Positions 25,018 through 33,749 of a stretch of DNA of 64,000 nt are shown here, piece by piece. Numbering within the stretch: position 1 is the first letter of the stretch; every line of letters begins with the position of its first letter. The translations under genes and the position numbers were made by a program. This DNA is from Desulfobacula toluolica Tol2 (GTDB lineage Bacteria > Desulfobacterota > Desulfobacteria > Desulfobacterales > Desulfobacteraceae), in the NCBI RefSeq assembly GCF_000307105.1, contig NC_018645.1:1872578-1936577 (forward strand), written 5' to 3'. Under the pieces are notes generated by a model. The model ran no database searches. It worked only from the letters and a program-made list of their open reading frames with translations, and was not told the origin of the DNA.

Positions 25018-25486
25018 CGGCTTCTCCTTTTTTTTGCCCTTGTGATTGAAGGTAGGCTTCAACAGCTCTTAACTGCCCTTCATATCCTGAGCAGCGGCAA
25101 AGGTTCCCGGAAAGATATTGCAGAATGTCTTGCCTTGAAGGATTTTCAAGTTCGTTTTTCATTGCCAGGACATTCATGATCAAACCGGGAGCGCAAAATC
25201 CGCATTGTTCAACACCCTGGGCCGCCATGAACCGTCCGAATTCCAAGGCCTGGTCTTCCAGTCCCTCCAAGGTGGTCACCTGTCTGCCGTTTACCCTGGC
25301 GGCAAGGACAGCACAGGACAATACGGATACACCGTCCACCCACAAAGTACAAAGACCGCAATTGGCCGTATCACATCCGCATTTTACGCTTTTGAATCCC
25401 AGGCTCCTTACAAAATCAATGAGGAGAAGATCCGGGGCAATATCCTTGGTGAATTTTTTGTTGTTTATGTGGCATGTTATCTGCAT
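25004..25486 (-). CDS. Molybdenum hydroxylase, [2Fe-2S] subunit (second set)
   Basis: The 160-residue protein carries the cysteine patterns CGCDTANCGLCTLW with a later SCAV (plant-type cluster) and QCGFCAPG with NLCRCSGY (second cluster). It is clearly related to, but distinct from, the subunit at 147-611. Its start overlaps the FAD gene by 10 bases and its end overlaps the large subunit by 14 bases, so the trio is tightly coupled. It ends with a charged tail, KKGEADEIC. Confidence 0.92.
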   Translation of the reverse strand: MQITCHINNKKFTKDIAPDLLLIDFVRSLGFKSVKCGCDTANCGLCTLWVDGVSVLSCAVLAARVNGRQVTTLEGLEDQALEFGRFMAAQGVEQCGFCAPGLIMNVLAMKNELENPSRQDILQYLSGNLCRCSGYEGQLRAVEAYLQSQGQKKGEADEIC

Positions 25487-26265
25487 ATGGCTTGAATCCC
25501 CCTTTTAAGCAAAACTTTTGCCAGAATTTCCCGGTATGCTTTGCTTCCCCGCAGGTCATTTCCAAACGATAATTCTTTGACAACGGCATCACAGGCAGAG
25601 TTTATCTGTGCGTCATCAGGATGCCGGGACAATAACCCGGCTGATATTTGTGCCTGTCGGGCTTTGTCTGGTCTTGCACCCAGGGAAAGCCTCCATTGTT
25701 CGTTGCACCTGCCTGCGGCAACACAAAGAATCGGAAAATCAGTGGCACTCAGCCGTTGGCTCTGGTAACATGTTTCCCATGCCTGTTTTTTTATGCAAAC
25801 CTTTACCAGGATATCTTTTTTCCGGGGCATCAGCAGAAATTCAGACAGGGGAACAATCCCTCCATGATACAAGTGGACATGGGTATCCGGGATCATCATG
25901 GCGGTTAATACATCTGAGAATCCAAATCGTGAATACACACTGCCGCCAATGGTTGCACAGTTTCTAAACTGGATGCCGACAATATGTCCCAATGCGTTTG
26001 AAAAAAGGGAACCAAACCATTTATGAAGCAGGGGGCTTGTCTCCGCCTGCCTGAGACTTGTCATGCATCCGATATCAATGCTTTCATCATTTTCAACGAT
26101 CTTGTTCAGTCCCAGCCCTGACAGGTCAATGCCGGTGTGATAGGTCTTTTTGCCCATTTTCATCCAGAGCAGTCCACCCAGGATGACATTGTTTTTATCT
26201 TTCATAAGCAGATCATGACCTTGTTCAAGACTTTGAACCGATACATATTCTTTTAGTTCAAACAT
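25477..26265 (-). CDS. Molybdenum hydroxylase, FAD-binding subunit (second set, short)
   Basis: The 262-residue protein is a small, divergent CoxM-type subunit. FAD-binding elements are NVILGGLLWMK near residues 26-36, where the usual G-G-T-D has become G-G-L-L-W, and ATIGGSVYSRFGFSDVL mid-protein. It lacks the 4Fe-4S loop of HcrB, as does the subunit in the first set. It resembles the short XdhB-like subunits found in anaerobes. It is the first gene of the minus-strand trio, and its upstream neighbour is siaD-like (101 bases away). Confidence 0.85.
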   Translation of the reverse strand: MFELKEYVSVQSLEQGHDLLMKDKNNVILGGLLWMKMGKKTYHTGIDLSGLGLNKIVENDESIDIGCMTSLRQAETSPLLHKWFGSLFSNALGHIVGIQFRNCATIGGSVYSRFGFSDVLTAMMIPDTHVHLYHGGIVPLSEFLLMPRKKDILVKVCIKKQAWETCYQSQRLSATDFPILCVAAGRCNEQWRLSLGARPDKARQAQISAGLLSRHPDDAQINSACDAVVKELSFGNDLRGSKAYREILAKVLLKRGIQAICR

Positions 26266-26365
26266 AATGATGCCCCTCCTTTAAAAAAAACGAATTAAAT
26301 TGCGGTCGGGCATGATGCGACCGTGGACCGGCCGGGAAGAATGGCATGACTGCAGGGGCAAACAG

Positions 26366-27088
26366 CTATGAACATACCCTGTTGCGTCCGCTGCTTTTGG
26401 CCTTGTATAGCATGTCATCTGCCACTTTGATAAGGGTTTCAGGTGTGTGGCTGCTGCGCATCGGGGTTTGAATGGAGCTTATGCCTATGCTCACGGTTAC
26501 ATGATCGGCCACTTTTGATTCCACATGAGCAATATCCAGGGCTTCTACCTGTTGTCTCATGTTTTTGGCAACAATTTGAGCCCCTTCAATATTCGTGTCG
26601 GGTAAAACAGCTGCAAATTCTTCTCCACCGTATCGGGCAACAATATCCATGGGGCGTTTGCTTGCTGAAGACAACGCAGATGCCACCCGTTTTAAACAGG
26701 TGTCTCCTGAGGCATGCCCGTAGGTATCGTTAAATAGTTTAAAATAATCAATATCCACCATGATAATGGATAAGGCTGTTCCGTTTCTTTGAGCCTGCTT
26801 CCATTCTTTTTCATAGGCATTATCAAAACATCTGCGGTTGGGGATTCCAGTCAGCCCATCCAGTGATGAAAGTTGTTCCAGGCGGCCATTTAGTTCATTA
26901 AGATCACTTTGCATGATGTCAGACATTTTAACAAGGCGTCTGGTCTGCTTTAGTAATTTGTTGTAGTGTTTTACCATCAGCTTATATTCCGGCAGCATGC
27001 AGTTTTCGGAATAGGTTTCATCTTGAATCAGTTGCCTGGCTTGGGTAAGAATGTTGATTTCCCTTTGAAACAGGTCACTAAAACTCAT
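26366..27088 (-). CDS. siaD: Diguanylate cyclase, SiaD-like
   Basis: The 240-residue protein has an N-terminal coiled region (about residues 1-75, with repeated leucines) and a GGDEF domain with the active site GGEEF at residues 154-158. Five residues before it is an RxxD inhibitory site (Arg145-Asp148), so the enzyme is probably inhibited by its product, cyclic di-GMP. No membrane segment is seen. In the siaABCD system of Pseudomonas, the cyclase is switched on by the unphosphorylated SiaC protein, which here is the gene just upstream with a 4-base ATGA overlap. That mechanism is inferred from the shared gene order. Confidence 0.88.
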   Translation of the reverse strand: MSFSDLFQREINILTQARQLIQDETYSENCMLPEYKLMVKHYNKLLKQTRRLVKMSDIMQSDLNELNGRLEQLSSLDGLTGIPNRRCFDNAYEKEWKQAQRNGTALSIIMVDIDYFKLFNDTYGHASGDTCLKRVASALSSASKRPMDIVARYGGEEFAAVLPDTNIEGAQIVAKNMRQQVEALDIAHVESKVADHVTVSIGISSIQTPMRSSHTPETLIKVADDMLYKAKSSGRNRVCS

Positions 27089-27483
27089 ATCGTTTGGCCG
27101 CTGTTCAAAACAACCAGATTAAACGGCAGGGTTTCCAAGTCTTCTTGAAATTCTTCTCCGCATTCTTCAGCGGTTTCATTTTCTTCCATATAGATCCAGT
27201 TGACATTGATTTTTTTGCCATTATCATAGGCTTCTTCAAGCATATCGAAAAAATTCATCAATGCTTTGGAACTGCTGCTGTTGAAATAACTGATATTTAA
27301 ATTAACGGTTAAAACAGGAGTGTCCAGTTTTTTTGTTTCAGTGTTCAGCCATTCAAAAACCGGGGAAAAAAATTTAACTGCGTTTTCCGGATAGCACTCG
27401 CCTGTAATTTCCAGGGTATTGGATTCAATGTTATATTTCACAAAAGGAGATGATTTGGTAGCCTCAATATATAATGTATCCAT
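27085..27483 (-). CDS. siaC: SiaC-like regulatory phosphoprotein (DUF1987)
   Basis: The 132-residue protein matches DUF1987: strand LEITGECYPENAVKFFSPVFEWL, then LTVNLNISYFNSSSSKALMNFFDMLEE. In Pseudomonas SiaC the phosphorylated residue is a threonine near position 68; here a run of four serines (69-72) lies at that place, so one is a likely phosphosite. It acts like an anti-sigma-antagonist in a partner switch: SiaB phosphorylates it, SiaA dephosphorylates it, and it activates SiaD. The DNA order siaA-siaB-siaC-siaD is kept here. The gene begins 10 bases after siaB. Confidence 0.85.
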   Translation of the reverse strand: MDTLYIEATKSSPFVKYNIESNTLEITGECYPENAVKFFSPVFEWLNTETKKLDTPVLTVNLNISYFNSSSSKALMNFFDMLEEAYDNGKKINVNWIYMEENETAEECGEEFQEDLETLPFNLVVLNSGQTI

Positions 27484-27493
27484 ATGGTTCTCC

Positions 27494-28051
27494 TTATATT
27501 ACAGCTTTGATTGAAATAAAATCATGTTGTTTGTCAGTGCTGCCGGTCAGTGTATATTCAATGGGACGACTTGCTTTACGGGCGGTTTCAATCATTCCAA
27601 GGCCGGCACCTTTTCCGCCTTTGCGACGTTCAAGTTTGCGCTGCTCCTTGTAAAATATTTTAAGTTCGTTTTTGTCCATTCCTTTTAATTTGTCCAGCAG
27701 ATCAACAATACGCCGGGTATCATCTTTATGAATATAATTACCGCTTGAAATATAAAATTTATCCTTGCCATCTCTGCCGACAACGATGATTCCATAACTT
27801 AGACATCCTTCTGTTTCTTGCTGGTCGCTGTCATCCTTTTCAGCAGAATAGTGGACAACATTCTGCATCTGTTCCACAAAGATTGAGAAAACATGCCTGG
27901 AGGCGGTTTGTGTCATGGCCTCCAGTTCCATCTTTTGTTTCAAGGCATCTCCTATGCCTTCAACAACACTCTGGGATGTAGGGCCGCTGAAGCAAAAAAT
28001 AATTCCTTCTTTTTTCATGGTCTGATAAAATGGAAACATATCATTGATCAT
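27494..28051 (-). CDS. siaB: SiaB-like protein kinase (DUF6272)
   Basis: The 185-residue soluble protein has an ATPase-like segment of the HATPase type: HVFSIFVEQMQNVVHYS, with an asparagine in the N-box position, and a glycine-rich GGKGAGLGMIETARKASRP segment like the G box. In the Sia system SiaB is the kinase that phosphorylates SiaC and keeps the cyclase off. It starts 11 bases after siaA, and siaC follows. The symbol is given on gene order plus these motifs. Confidence 0.8.
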   Translation of the reverse strand: MINDMFPFYQTMKKEGIIFCFSGPTSQSVVEGIGDALKQKMELEAMTQTASRHVFSIFVEQMQNVVHYSAEKDDSDQQETEGCLSYGIIVVGRDGKDKFYISSGNYIHKDDTRRIVDLLDKLKGMDKNELKIFYKEQRKLERRKGGKGAGLGMIETARKASRPIEYTLTGSTDKQHDFISIKAVI

Positions 28052-28062
28052 GTGTGAACTCC

Positions 28063-30138
28063 TTATTTATAAGTTAAGCCGATAACAGTAATGTCATCCC
28101 GTTGTTCCTCATTTCCCTGATATTGAGTTAGAATTTTTTTAAGGGCTTTTTTCTGGTCTGAGAAGCCGGATTGATGATGCTCGGAAATGAATTTGAGAAA
28201 TCGCCGTCTGCCAAAGGGCAGGCCATGGGTTCCACCGGCTTGGCCAATTAAGCCGTCCGTGGTCATGTAAAGCTGTTTTCCCCTGTTCAGTTTAATTTTG
28301 TGTTCCTTAAAGTCAAATTTAATGTTTGAAGATTTATATCCAATACTTTGCTTGTCTCCCTTTATCTGTTGTATGCCGGTCTCTTCTTGAACAAAAAGGC
28401 CTATATTGGCTCCGGCAAATGTGAGTATATCCGTAGCCGTATCCACGGAGCAAAGGGCAATGTCCAGGCCGTCATCTGATTTAGCATCCTTGGAATGCTG
28501 GCCCAATGAAAATTGGATGATCCTGTTGAGTTCTTTGAGGATCGCTCCTGGACTTGCCGTACCCAGTTCCTGGACGACATGGTGGATTGCCATGCTCGCA
28601 ATCATGGTCATGATTGCTCCTGGAACCCCATGCCCGGTACAGTCGATAATCGCAAAAACAAAGCCGTTACTATTATGCTTCAGCCAGAAGATGTCTCCAC
28701 CGATGATATCCTTGGGCCGCCACAGTATGAAACTATCTGAAATTTCTTTTGGTTTGGTATCAGGCTGCGGTAAAATTGCCTTCTGAATAGTTCTGGCATA
28801 CCGGATACTTTCCATGACCTGGCTGTTGGCATATTCCAGTTCTTTGTAATTTTCAGCCAGTTCCCGGGTTTTTTCTTTGACTTTTTGATCAAGAACTTCA
28901 ACGTGATTGTCCAGTTTTTCCACCATTGCATCGAATTCACGGGCCAAAATACCGATTTCATCATTGCTGACAATGCCGCTTCTGATTTTTAAATCACCGC
29001 CTTGGATTTTTAAAACCGTTTTTGATAATTTTTCAATGGGGCTGACAAATTTTTTCAAACAATAAATTCCAATGAACAATGAAAGCAATAGGATTATTAT
29101 GGTGATAAATGCTATTCGGGAAGTCAGGAAGCGAGATTGACTGTAAAGTTCATCAGTGTAAACGGAACTTGCAATATACCATTTAAAATGGCTGTTATAC
29201 CGCACCCAACTGATTTTTTCATATACATAATTCCCGGGGTCTTCCGGGTGGTCCCAGGGGTATTCCATGTGAGATTCTTTAATGTCGACTTTTTCCATAA
29301 GCTCTTTTAGAATCGGTCTGCCTGTCCTGGGATTGCGCAATTCATTGAGTTTGGCAGTAGTAAGTTTTTCATCGGGGTGAATAATCAAGTGCATATCAGC
29401 ATTGAAAATATACATATATCCTGATTTTCCGATTGTGACTTCTTGCATGACCGCCCGAAGATCATCAACCAGTTCTTTTTTTTGCCGGTCAATTTCCTGT
29501 AAAATGTCATCCATATAAACACCAGTGCCATACACCCAGTTCCAGGGGGGGAACAGGGTGGAATAGGTCAGTTTTTCCGAAGGGGAATTCTTTTCCAGGC
29601 GGTTCCACCAATAAGATGTAAAGCCTTCGCCGTTTTTTCGGGCAATATCCACCATTGGTGGTACAATAAGGTTTCCATACACATCTGTGATTTTAGAAAA
29701 GTCAGCATTATGAAGTTTTGGATCAGGATGAGAAATCAGCACGGAATCAAAATTTGATATCCACATATAATCCTTATTCCCATAGCGTATGGGCTGCATC
29801 TGCTTGATTGCACGCTGTTTGGCTTCGGCTTCGGATATTTCTCCGGCTTTTGCAGCCGAATATTGATTTTTAATGATATATCCTGCTGCAGAGGTAATAT
29901 CCTTCATTTGACGTTTGCGTGACGTGATGGCAAAGTTTTTGTAAGATTTTATTTCCTTATGCTTGATTTCAACAAGATTATACACATGATCAAGCAAGGC
30001 TGTAGCATGGTTTTCCGCCATTTTATAGGTAATTTCCCGGGTAAGGGGGATCGTGTATAGGGCAATGGACATGGAACTGATTAGTATAATAACCAAAATC
30101 AGCAATGTTGCTTTGAACCAGAGTCTGGATTGAATCAT
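28063..30138 (-). CDS. siaA: SiaA-like membrane phosphatase (Cache, HAMP and SpoIIE domains)
   Basis: The 691-residue protein starts at the ATG after an AAGGAT box. A first membrane helix is near residues 10-30 (ATLLILVIILISSMSIALYT). The periplasmic part, to about residue 335, reads like Cache domains, with NKDYMWISNFDSVLISHPDP and KSGYMYIFNADMHLIIHPDE, two copies of the same motif. A second helix follows (AFITIIILLLSLFIGIY), then HAMP and a coiled coil. The C-terminal SpoIIE/PP2C phosphatase domain shows IIGGDIFWL, IIDCTGHGVPGAIM and DDITVIG. It likely senses a small periplasmic ligand and dephosphorylates SiaC. Confidence 0.88.
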   Translation of the reverse strand: MIQSRLWFKATLLILVIILISSMSIALYTIPLTREITYKMAENHATALLDHVYNLVEIKHKEIKSYKNFAITSRKRQMKDITSAAGYIIKNQYSAAKAGEISEAEAKQRAIKQMQPIRYGNKDYMWISNFDSVLISHPDPKLHNADFSKITDVYGNLIVPPMVDIARKNGEGFTSYWWNRLEKNSPSEKLTYSTLFPPWNWVYGTGVYMDDILQEIDRQKKELVDDLRAVMQEVTIGKSGYMYIFNADMHLIIHPDEKLTTAKLNELRNPRTGRPILKELMEKVDIKESHMEYPWDHPEDPGNYVYEKISWVRYNSHFKWYIASSVYTDELYSQSRFLTSRIAFITIIILLLSLFIGIYCLKKFVSPIEKLSKTVLKIQGGDLKIRSGIVSNDEIGILAREFDAMVEKLDNHVEVLDQKVKEKTRELAENYKELEYANSQVMESIRYARTIQKAILPQPDTKPKEISDSFILWRPKDIIGGDIFWLKHNSNGFVFAIIDCTGHGVPGAIMTMIASMAIHHVVQELGTASPGAILKELNRIIQFSLGQHSKDAKSDDGLDIALCSVDTATDILTFAGANIGLFVQEETGIQQIKGDKQSIGYKSSNIKFDFKEHKIKLNRGKQLYMTTDGLIGQAGGTHGLPFGRRRFLKFISEHHQSGFSDQKKALKKILTQYQGNEEQRDDITVIGLTYK

Positions 30139-30404
30139 CAATAGAATCCTTGGGTATGGTATATCAAATGCCGCTTCTTTAATTACTTACAAAGTAAACA
30201 GATATCTATTGAAATAATAAAATTCTGTCAAGATTAAATTTATTAAATACAATCCAGTGGCATCAGGTTGAGACGTTTGGTGATTCAGCAGAATAAAAGT
30301 TGATCAGAATAGTGATATGGTGTATAAACAACCATTTGTACTCATTTGGAAGATAATATCTTTGACATCAGTACCTTGTCGGGTCTGGAAGGGAAGTTTA
30401 ACGC

Positions 30405-31448
30405 ATGAGCAGGATGATGGATACGGCAACAACTAAGATAGGGGTTGTGGGTGCCGGAAGCTGGGGGACAGCCCTTGCAAAATTGCTTGCAGATAAAGGA
30501 TTTGTTCTGGACCTCTGGGTGTTTGAACAGGAAGTAAGGGAACAGATTGAAACAGACAGGGAAAACAAGGTATTTCTTCCAGATATAAAACTGCCGGATA
30601 ATATCATTCCAACCAATGATCTTGACATCGCTGTAAAAGATAAAAATCTTGTACTTGTGGTGGTTCCGTCTCATTGCATGCGGGATGTTGCAGGCCGGAT
30701 AAAGGATTTTATAAACCCTGGGACCATTGTTGTGACTGCATCCAAGGGGATTGAGAATAAAACTCACCTGACCATGACTCAGATTCTTGAGGAAAAAATT
30801 GATTTTCTTTCCAAAGAGAATCTTGCTGTGCTGTCAGGACCAAGTTTTGCAAAAGAAGTTGCCAATAAAGTGCCTACGGTTGTGGCTGCCGCTTCAATCA
30901 GCCGTGATACTGCTGAATATGTCCAGAAAATATTTTCCTGTCCTACTTTCAGGGTCTATATTAATGACGACCCTATAGGCACTCAGATCGGCGGTGCCGT
31001 GAAAAATGTGCTGGCAATTGCCGCCGGTATCTGTGACGGTATGAGCATGGGGCTTAATCCAAGGGCTGCCTTGATTACCCGGGGGCTTACCGAGATGAAC
31101 CGGCTGGGAACAAAACTGGGGGCTGATCCGTTGACACTTTCCGGGCTTGCCGGTGTAGGGGATTTGTTATTAACCTGTACTGGTGATTTGAGCCGGAACT
31201 ATACCGTGGGCAAGCAGATCGGAGAAGGCAAAAAACTCGATGAGATTATTTCCGAAATGAGAATGGTGGCAGAAGGGGTTAAAACAACCCGGTCCGTATA
31301 CAACCTGTCAAAGAAACTGGGGATTGATCTTCCCATATGCAATGAAGTGTATTCCGTCCTTTTTGAAGGCCGTTCCGTTGAAGAGACGGTTGAACGTCTG
31401 ATGAACCGCTCTTTAAAACATGAATTGGACGGGGTTGTGGATGGTTGA
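30405..31448 (+). CDS. gpsA: Glycerol-3-phosphate dehydrogenase [NAD(P)+]
   Basis: The 347-residue cytosolic enzyme makes sn-glycerol 3-phosphate from dihydroxyacetone phosphate for phospholipid synthesis. It shows the nucleotide-binding motif GVVGAGSWGTALAKLL near residue 13, GPSFAKEVANKVPT, the catalytic lysine region GGAVKNVLAIAAGICDGM, and GLAGVGDLLLTCTGDLSRNYTVG. The length is normal with about 8 extra N-terminal residues, and GGAAGGGAAG-like purines precede the ATG. A hairpin lies downstream at 31479. Confidence 0.95.
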   Translation: MSRMMDTATTKIGVVGAGSWGTALAKLLADKGFVLDLWVFEQEVREQIETDRENKVFLPDIKLPDNIIPTNDLDIAVKDKNLVLVVVPSHCMRDVAGRIKDFINPGTIVVTASKGIENKTHLTMTQILEEKIDFLSKENLAVLSGPSFAKEVANKVPTVVAAASISRDTAEYVQKIFSCPTFRVYINDDPIGTQIGGAVKNVLAIAAGICDGMSMGLNPRAALITRGLTEMNRLGTKLGADPLTLSGLAGVGDLLLTCTGDLSRNYTVGKQIGEGKKLDEIISEMRMVAEGVKTTRSVYNLSKKLGIDLPICNEVYSVLFEGRSVEETVERLMNRSLKHELDGVVDG

Positions 31449-31478
31449 TTGTTAAGCATCCATCCGTTTGAAGGTCTT

Positions 31479-31510
31479 CAGGCAGCTTTAGCTTATCTAA
31501 ATGCTGCCTG
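31479..31510. terminator. Hairpin between convergent gpsA and GAF genes
   Basis: CAGGCAGCTTTAG pairs with CTAAATGCTGCCTG through a stem of about 12 base pairs with one bulged T. There is no clear T tract on either side, so it may stop transcription weakly or protect the 3' end of gpsA mRNA. Confidence 0.5.
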
Positions 31511-31536
31511 GGAGGCGCGTTCGTTCACTTAAAAAA

Positions 31537-32154
31537 TTAATGTTCGCGTATTGATTTGTCCACGCTTTTGGGAACTCCTTCATATGGGGTCCATTTGTTT
31601 GTGCCGTATGTATCTTTTCCCCTCATGTTTTTAAGAATCTCAATACTGGTTTTATACCCTTTGTACATCCTGCACATATCCATGGCCATGCCGCAAATTA
31701 ATGCAACGGCCTGAGCAAGGTTGATATCGTTAAAGGAAAATTCCCATGGGGTTTTTGTGTAAATACGAAGCGCACCAATGATTTTATCGTGGCTGATAAT
31801 GGGAACTCCCAATAAAGAAGCTATCCCCTCTTTTTTTGCCTCCTCGGGATATTCGATTCTCGGATCATCCATTACATCATAAATGGCAATGGGAATGGCA
31901 TCTTTTGCTTCCCTGATGGTCTGCATAAAATGGATCGGTCCCTTGGTCAGGTATTCTGTGCTTAATCCGGATGATGCGACAAGACCAAGTTCGCGGGTCT
32001 CCCGGTCGACAAGAAATACCGAGCAGCCTTTGGCATTGAATGCTGTTTTTACGCTCTCTGCAGTTGTCAAAGCCACTTCTTCCGGGTCCTTGCACTGGGA
32101 AATGGCGGTGGTTAAGCGGGTGATTGTGTCATACTGCATGGTATGATTTTCCAT
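31537..32154 (-). CDS. GAF-domain protein (second copy)
   Basis: The 205-residue protein is one GAF domain with short extensions. It shares blocks with the protein at 3067-3627: CSVFLVDRETRELGLVASSGLS against CSLFAANPQKKELDIFTTFGLS, and YPEEAKKEGIASLLGVPI against YPEAAQKEGIKSIISLPV. The C-terminal 25 residues (KNMRGKDTYGTNKWTPYEG) are outside the domain. No output domain is present. The gene stands alone between gpsA and waaA. Ligand and partner are unknown. Confidence 0.8.
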   Translation of the reverse strand: MENHTMQYDTITRLTTAISQCKDPEEVALTTAESVKTAFNAKGCSVFLVDRETRELGLVASSGLSTEYLTKGPIHFMQTIREAKDAIPIAIYDVMDDPRIEYPEEAKKEGIASLLGVPIISHDKIIGALRIYTKTPWEFSFNDINLAQAVALICGMAMDMCRMYKGYKTSIEILKNMRGKDTYGTNKWTPYEGVPKSVDKSIREH

Positions 32155-32359
32155 AACGGCCCCCTTTTATTTCGGATTATGAAACAACAGCGCCCTGATA
32201 AAGATCAGAGTGCCTGATAAACAAAAACCGGAGCATTGAAAAACAAGCGCAAAAGCAAATGAGAGTGTAAACAAATGAGTGGAAACAAACATTTCAGAAA
32301 ATACCGGATTAATAAATAAGAACGGAGTGGTCTACTAATATTTCTAAATTATATACCAA

Positions 32360-33640
32360 TCAAAAAAAATCGTCAAAGGCTTTTAAAATTTCATCACACA
32401 CCTGCCCGGCACCGCCCTGGTGTGTTTTGATAAATTTTTGTGCCATGTGTTTGCAGGTTGATTGGGAGGAGGGGTTTTCAAGGGTTTTAAGAATGGTTTC
32501 AGCCACTGTTTTCCAATGGCTTTTTTTGATGACAATTCCTTGTTTGAAGATCTCGTCCGTTACCCAGGCAAAATCATCATAATGCGGGCCAATAACTGTG
32601 ACTGCACCCTGCATGGCCGGTTCAAGGAAATTTTGTCCGCCCAGTGGTTTCAGGCTGCCGCCGACAAAGACAACCGATGCACAGCTATAGGCGGTTTTAA
32701 GTTCTCCAAAAGTATCCCATAAAATGATGCCTGGTTTGGCTGGAAAATCGGTTATCTCTGACCTTAAACAAAATTTTAAACCAGATGATTTTAAGTGCCT
32801 TTTACATGCGTCTATCCTGTGCATATGACGGGGAAAGACAGCTATAACCTGGTTGGGAAAGGCCTTTAAAATTGTTTTTATAATAAGGATAACCTCTTTT
32901 TCTTCCTGTTTTCTGATTGACGCAAGGATGGTCAGGGGAACGGTTTGGGGAAAAATATTTCTTATGCGTTTTTGGGTGGCGGATTCAAGGATATCCGTAT
33001 CAATGGATTCAAACTTGATGTTGGACATGGTTTTAATTCGTTTTGTTTCAAAAATTTGTCCGTATTTTTGAGCATCTTGTCTGGAGGTTGACAGGATCAC
33101 ATCAGGTTCCAGGTGTTTCCATAAGATTTTTGTTTTCCGGTAATGGGTATAACTTTTTTGGGAAAGCCGTGCATTGATGATAAAAATTTTTGTTTTGTTT
33201 TGTTTCAGATAATAGAGCAGGGCAGGCCAGATTTCGGTTTCAAGCAATACCATGATACAGGGATTGATTTTTTTTACGGCTTTTTTAATGTTTTGGGGCA
33301 TGTCAAATGGAAACCACTCGATTTTCAGATTAATACATGAACTGATTGTCTTTCGGGTTAACCTGGTTTTTAAAATGTCCATGCCCTGGGATGTTATTGA
33401 GGTTGCTAAAATCGTCAAGGGTGTCTGAGGGGTAAGTTTTTTGATGATTTGAACGGCAAGGTAGGCTTCGCCTGCGGAAGCGGCTTGAATCCAGATGTCA
33501 GCTCTTGAGTGGTGAAACGAGGTGATCCGTTTTTGAAATCCATGCTTGAGACGTTTGTTTCTTGCAAGAAAAGGAAGGCACAGTTTCCAGAGCATATTGT
33601 AAAGTTTAAAAAAATTGAGTATAAAGGCATTCTTTGTCAT
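32360..33640 (-). CDS. waaA: 3-deoxy-D-manno-octulosonic acid transferase
   Basis: The 426-residue protein adds Kdo residues to lipid A on the inner face of the cytoplasmic membrane. It has a hydrophobic N-terminal segment (FFKLYNMLWKLCLPFL), then DIWIQAASAGEAYLAVQIIKKL, the N-terminal GT-B domain signature, and a C-terminal FVGGSLKPLGGQNFLEPAMQGA block that binds CMP-Kdo. The start chosen is the ATG giving MTKNAFILNF; a TTG 36 bases upstream is also in frame. It is divergent from msbA, so lipopolysaccharide genes are grouped here. The cell is therefore Gram-negative. Confidence 0.92.
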   Translation of the reverse strand: MTKNAFILNFFKLYNMLWKLCLPFLARNKRLKHGFQKRITSFHHSRADIWIQAASAGEAYLAVQIIKKLTPQTPLTILATSITSQGMDILKTRLTRKTISSCINLKIEWFPFDMPQNIKKAVKKINPCIMVLLETEIWPALLYYLKQNKTKIFIINARLSQKSYTHYRKTKILWKHLEPDVILSTSRQDAQKYGQIFETKRIKTMSNIKFESIDTDILESATQKRIRNIFPQTVPLTILASIRKQEEKEVILIIKTILKAFPNQVIAVFPRHMHRIDACKRHLKSSGLKFCLRSEITDFPAKPGIILWDTFGELKTAYSCASVVFVGGSLKPLGGQNFLEPAMQGAVTVIGPHYDDFAWVTDEIFKQGIVIKKSHWKTVAETILKTLENPSSQSTCKHMAQKFIKTHQGGAGQVCDEILKAFDDFF

Positions 33641-33749
33641 GGGGCGTATGCTCTCATGTTTTTTAAATATTAACAATACCCTTTTTAGTATTTAATTTGG
33701 GGCGTATTTAGCTGGGGCATATTAAATTGGTTATAGTAAATAAAGGTCT

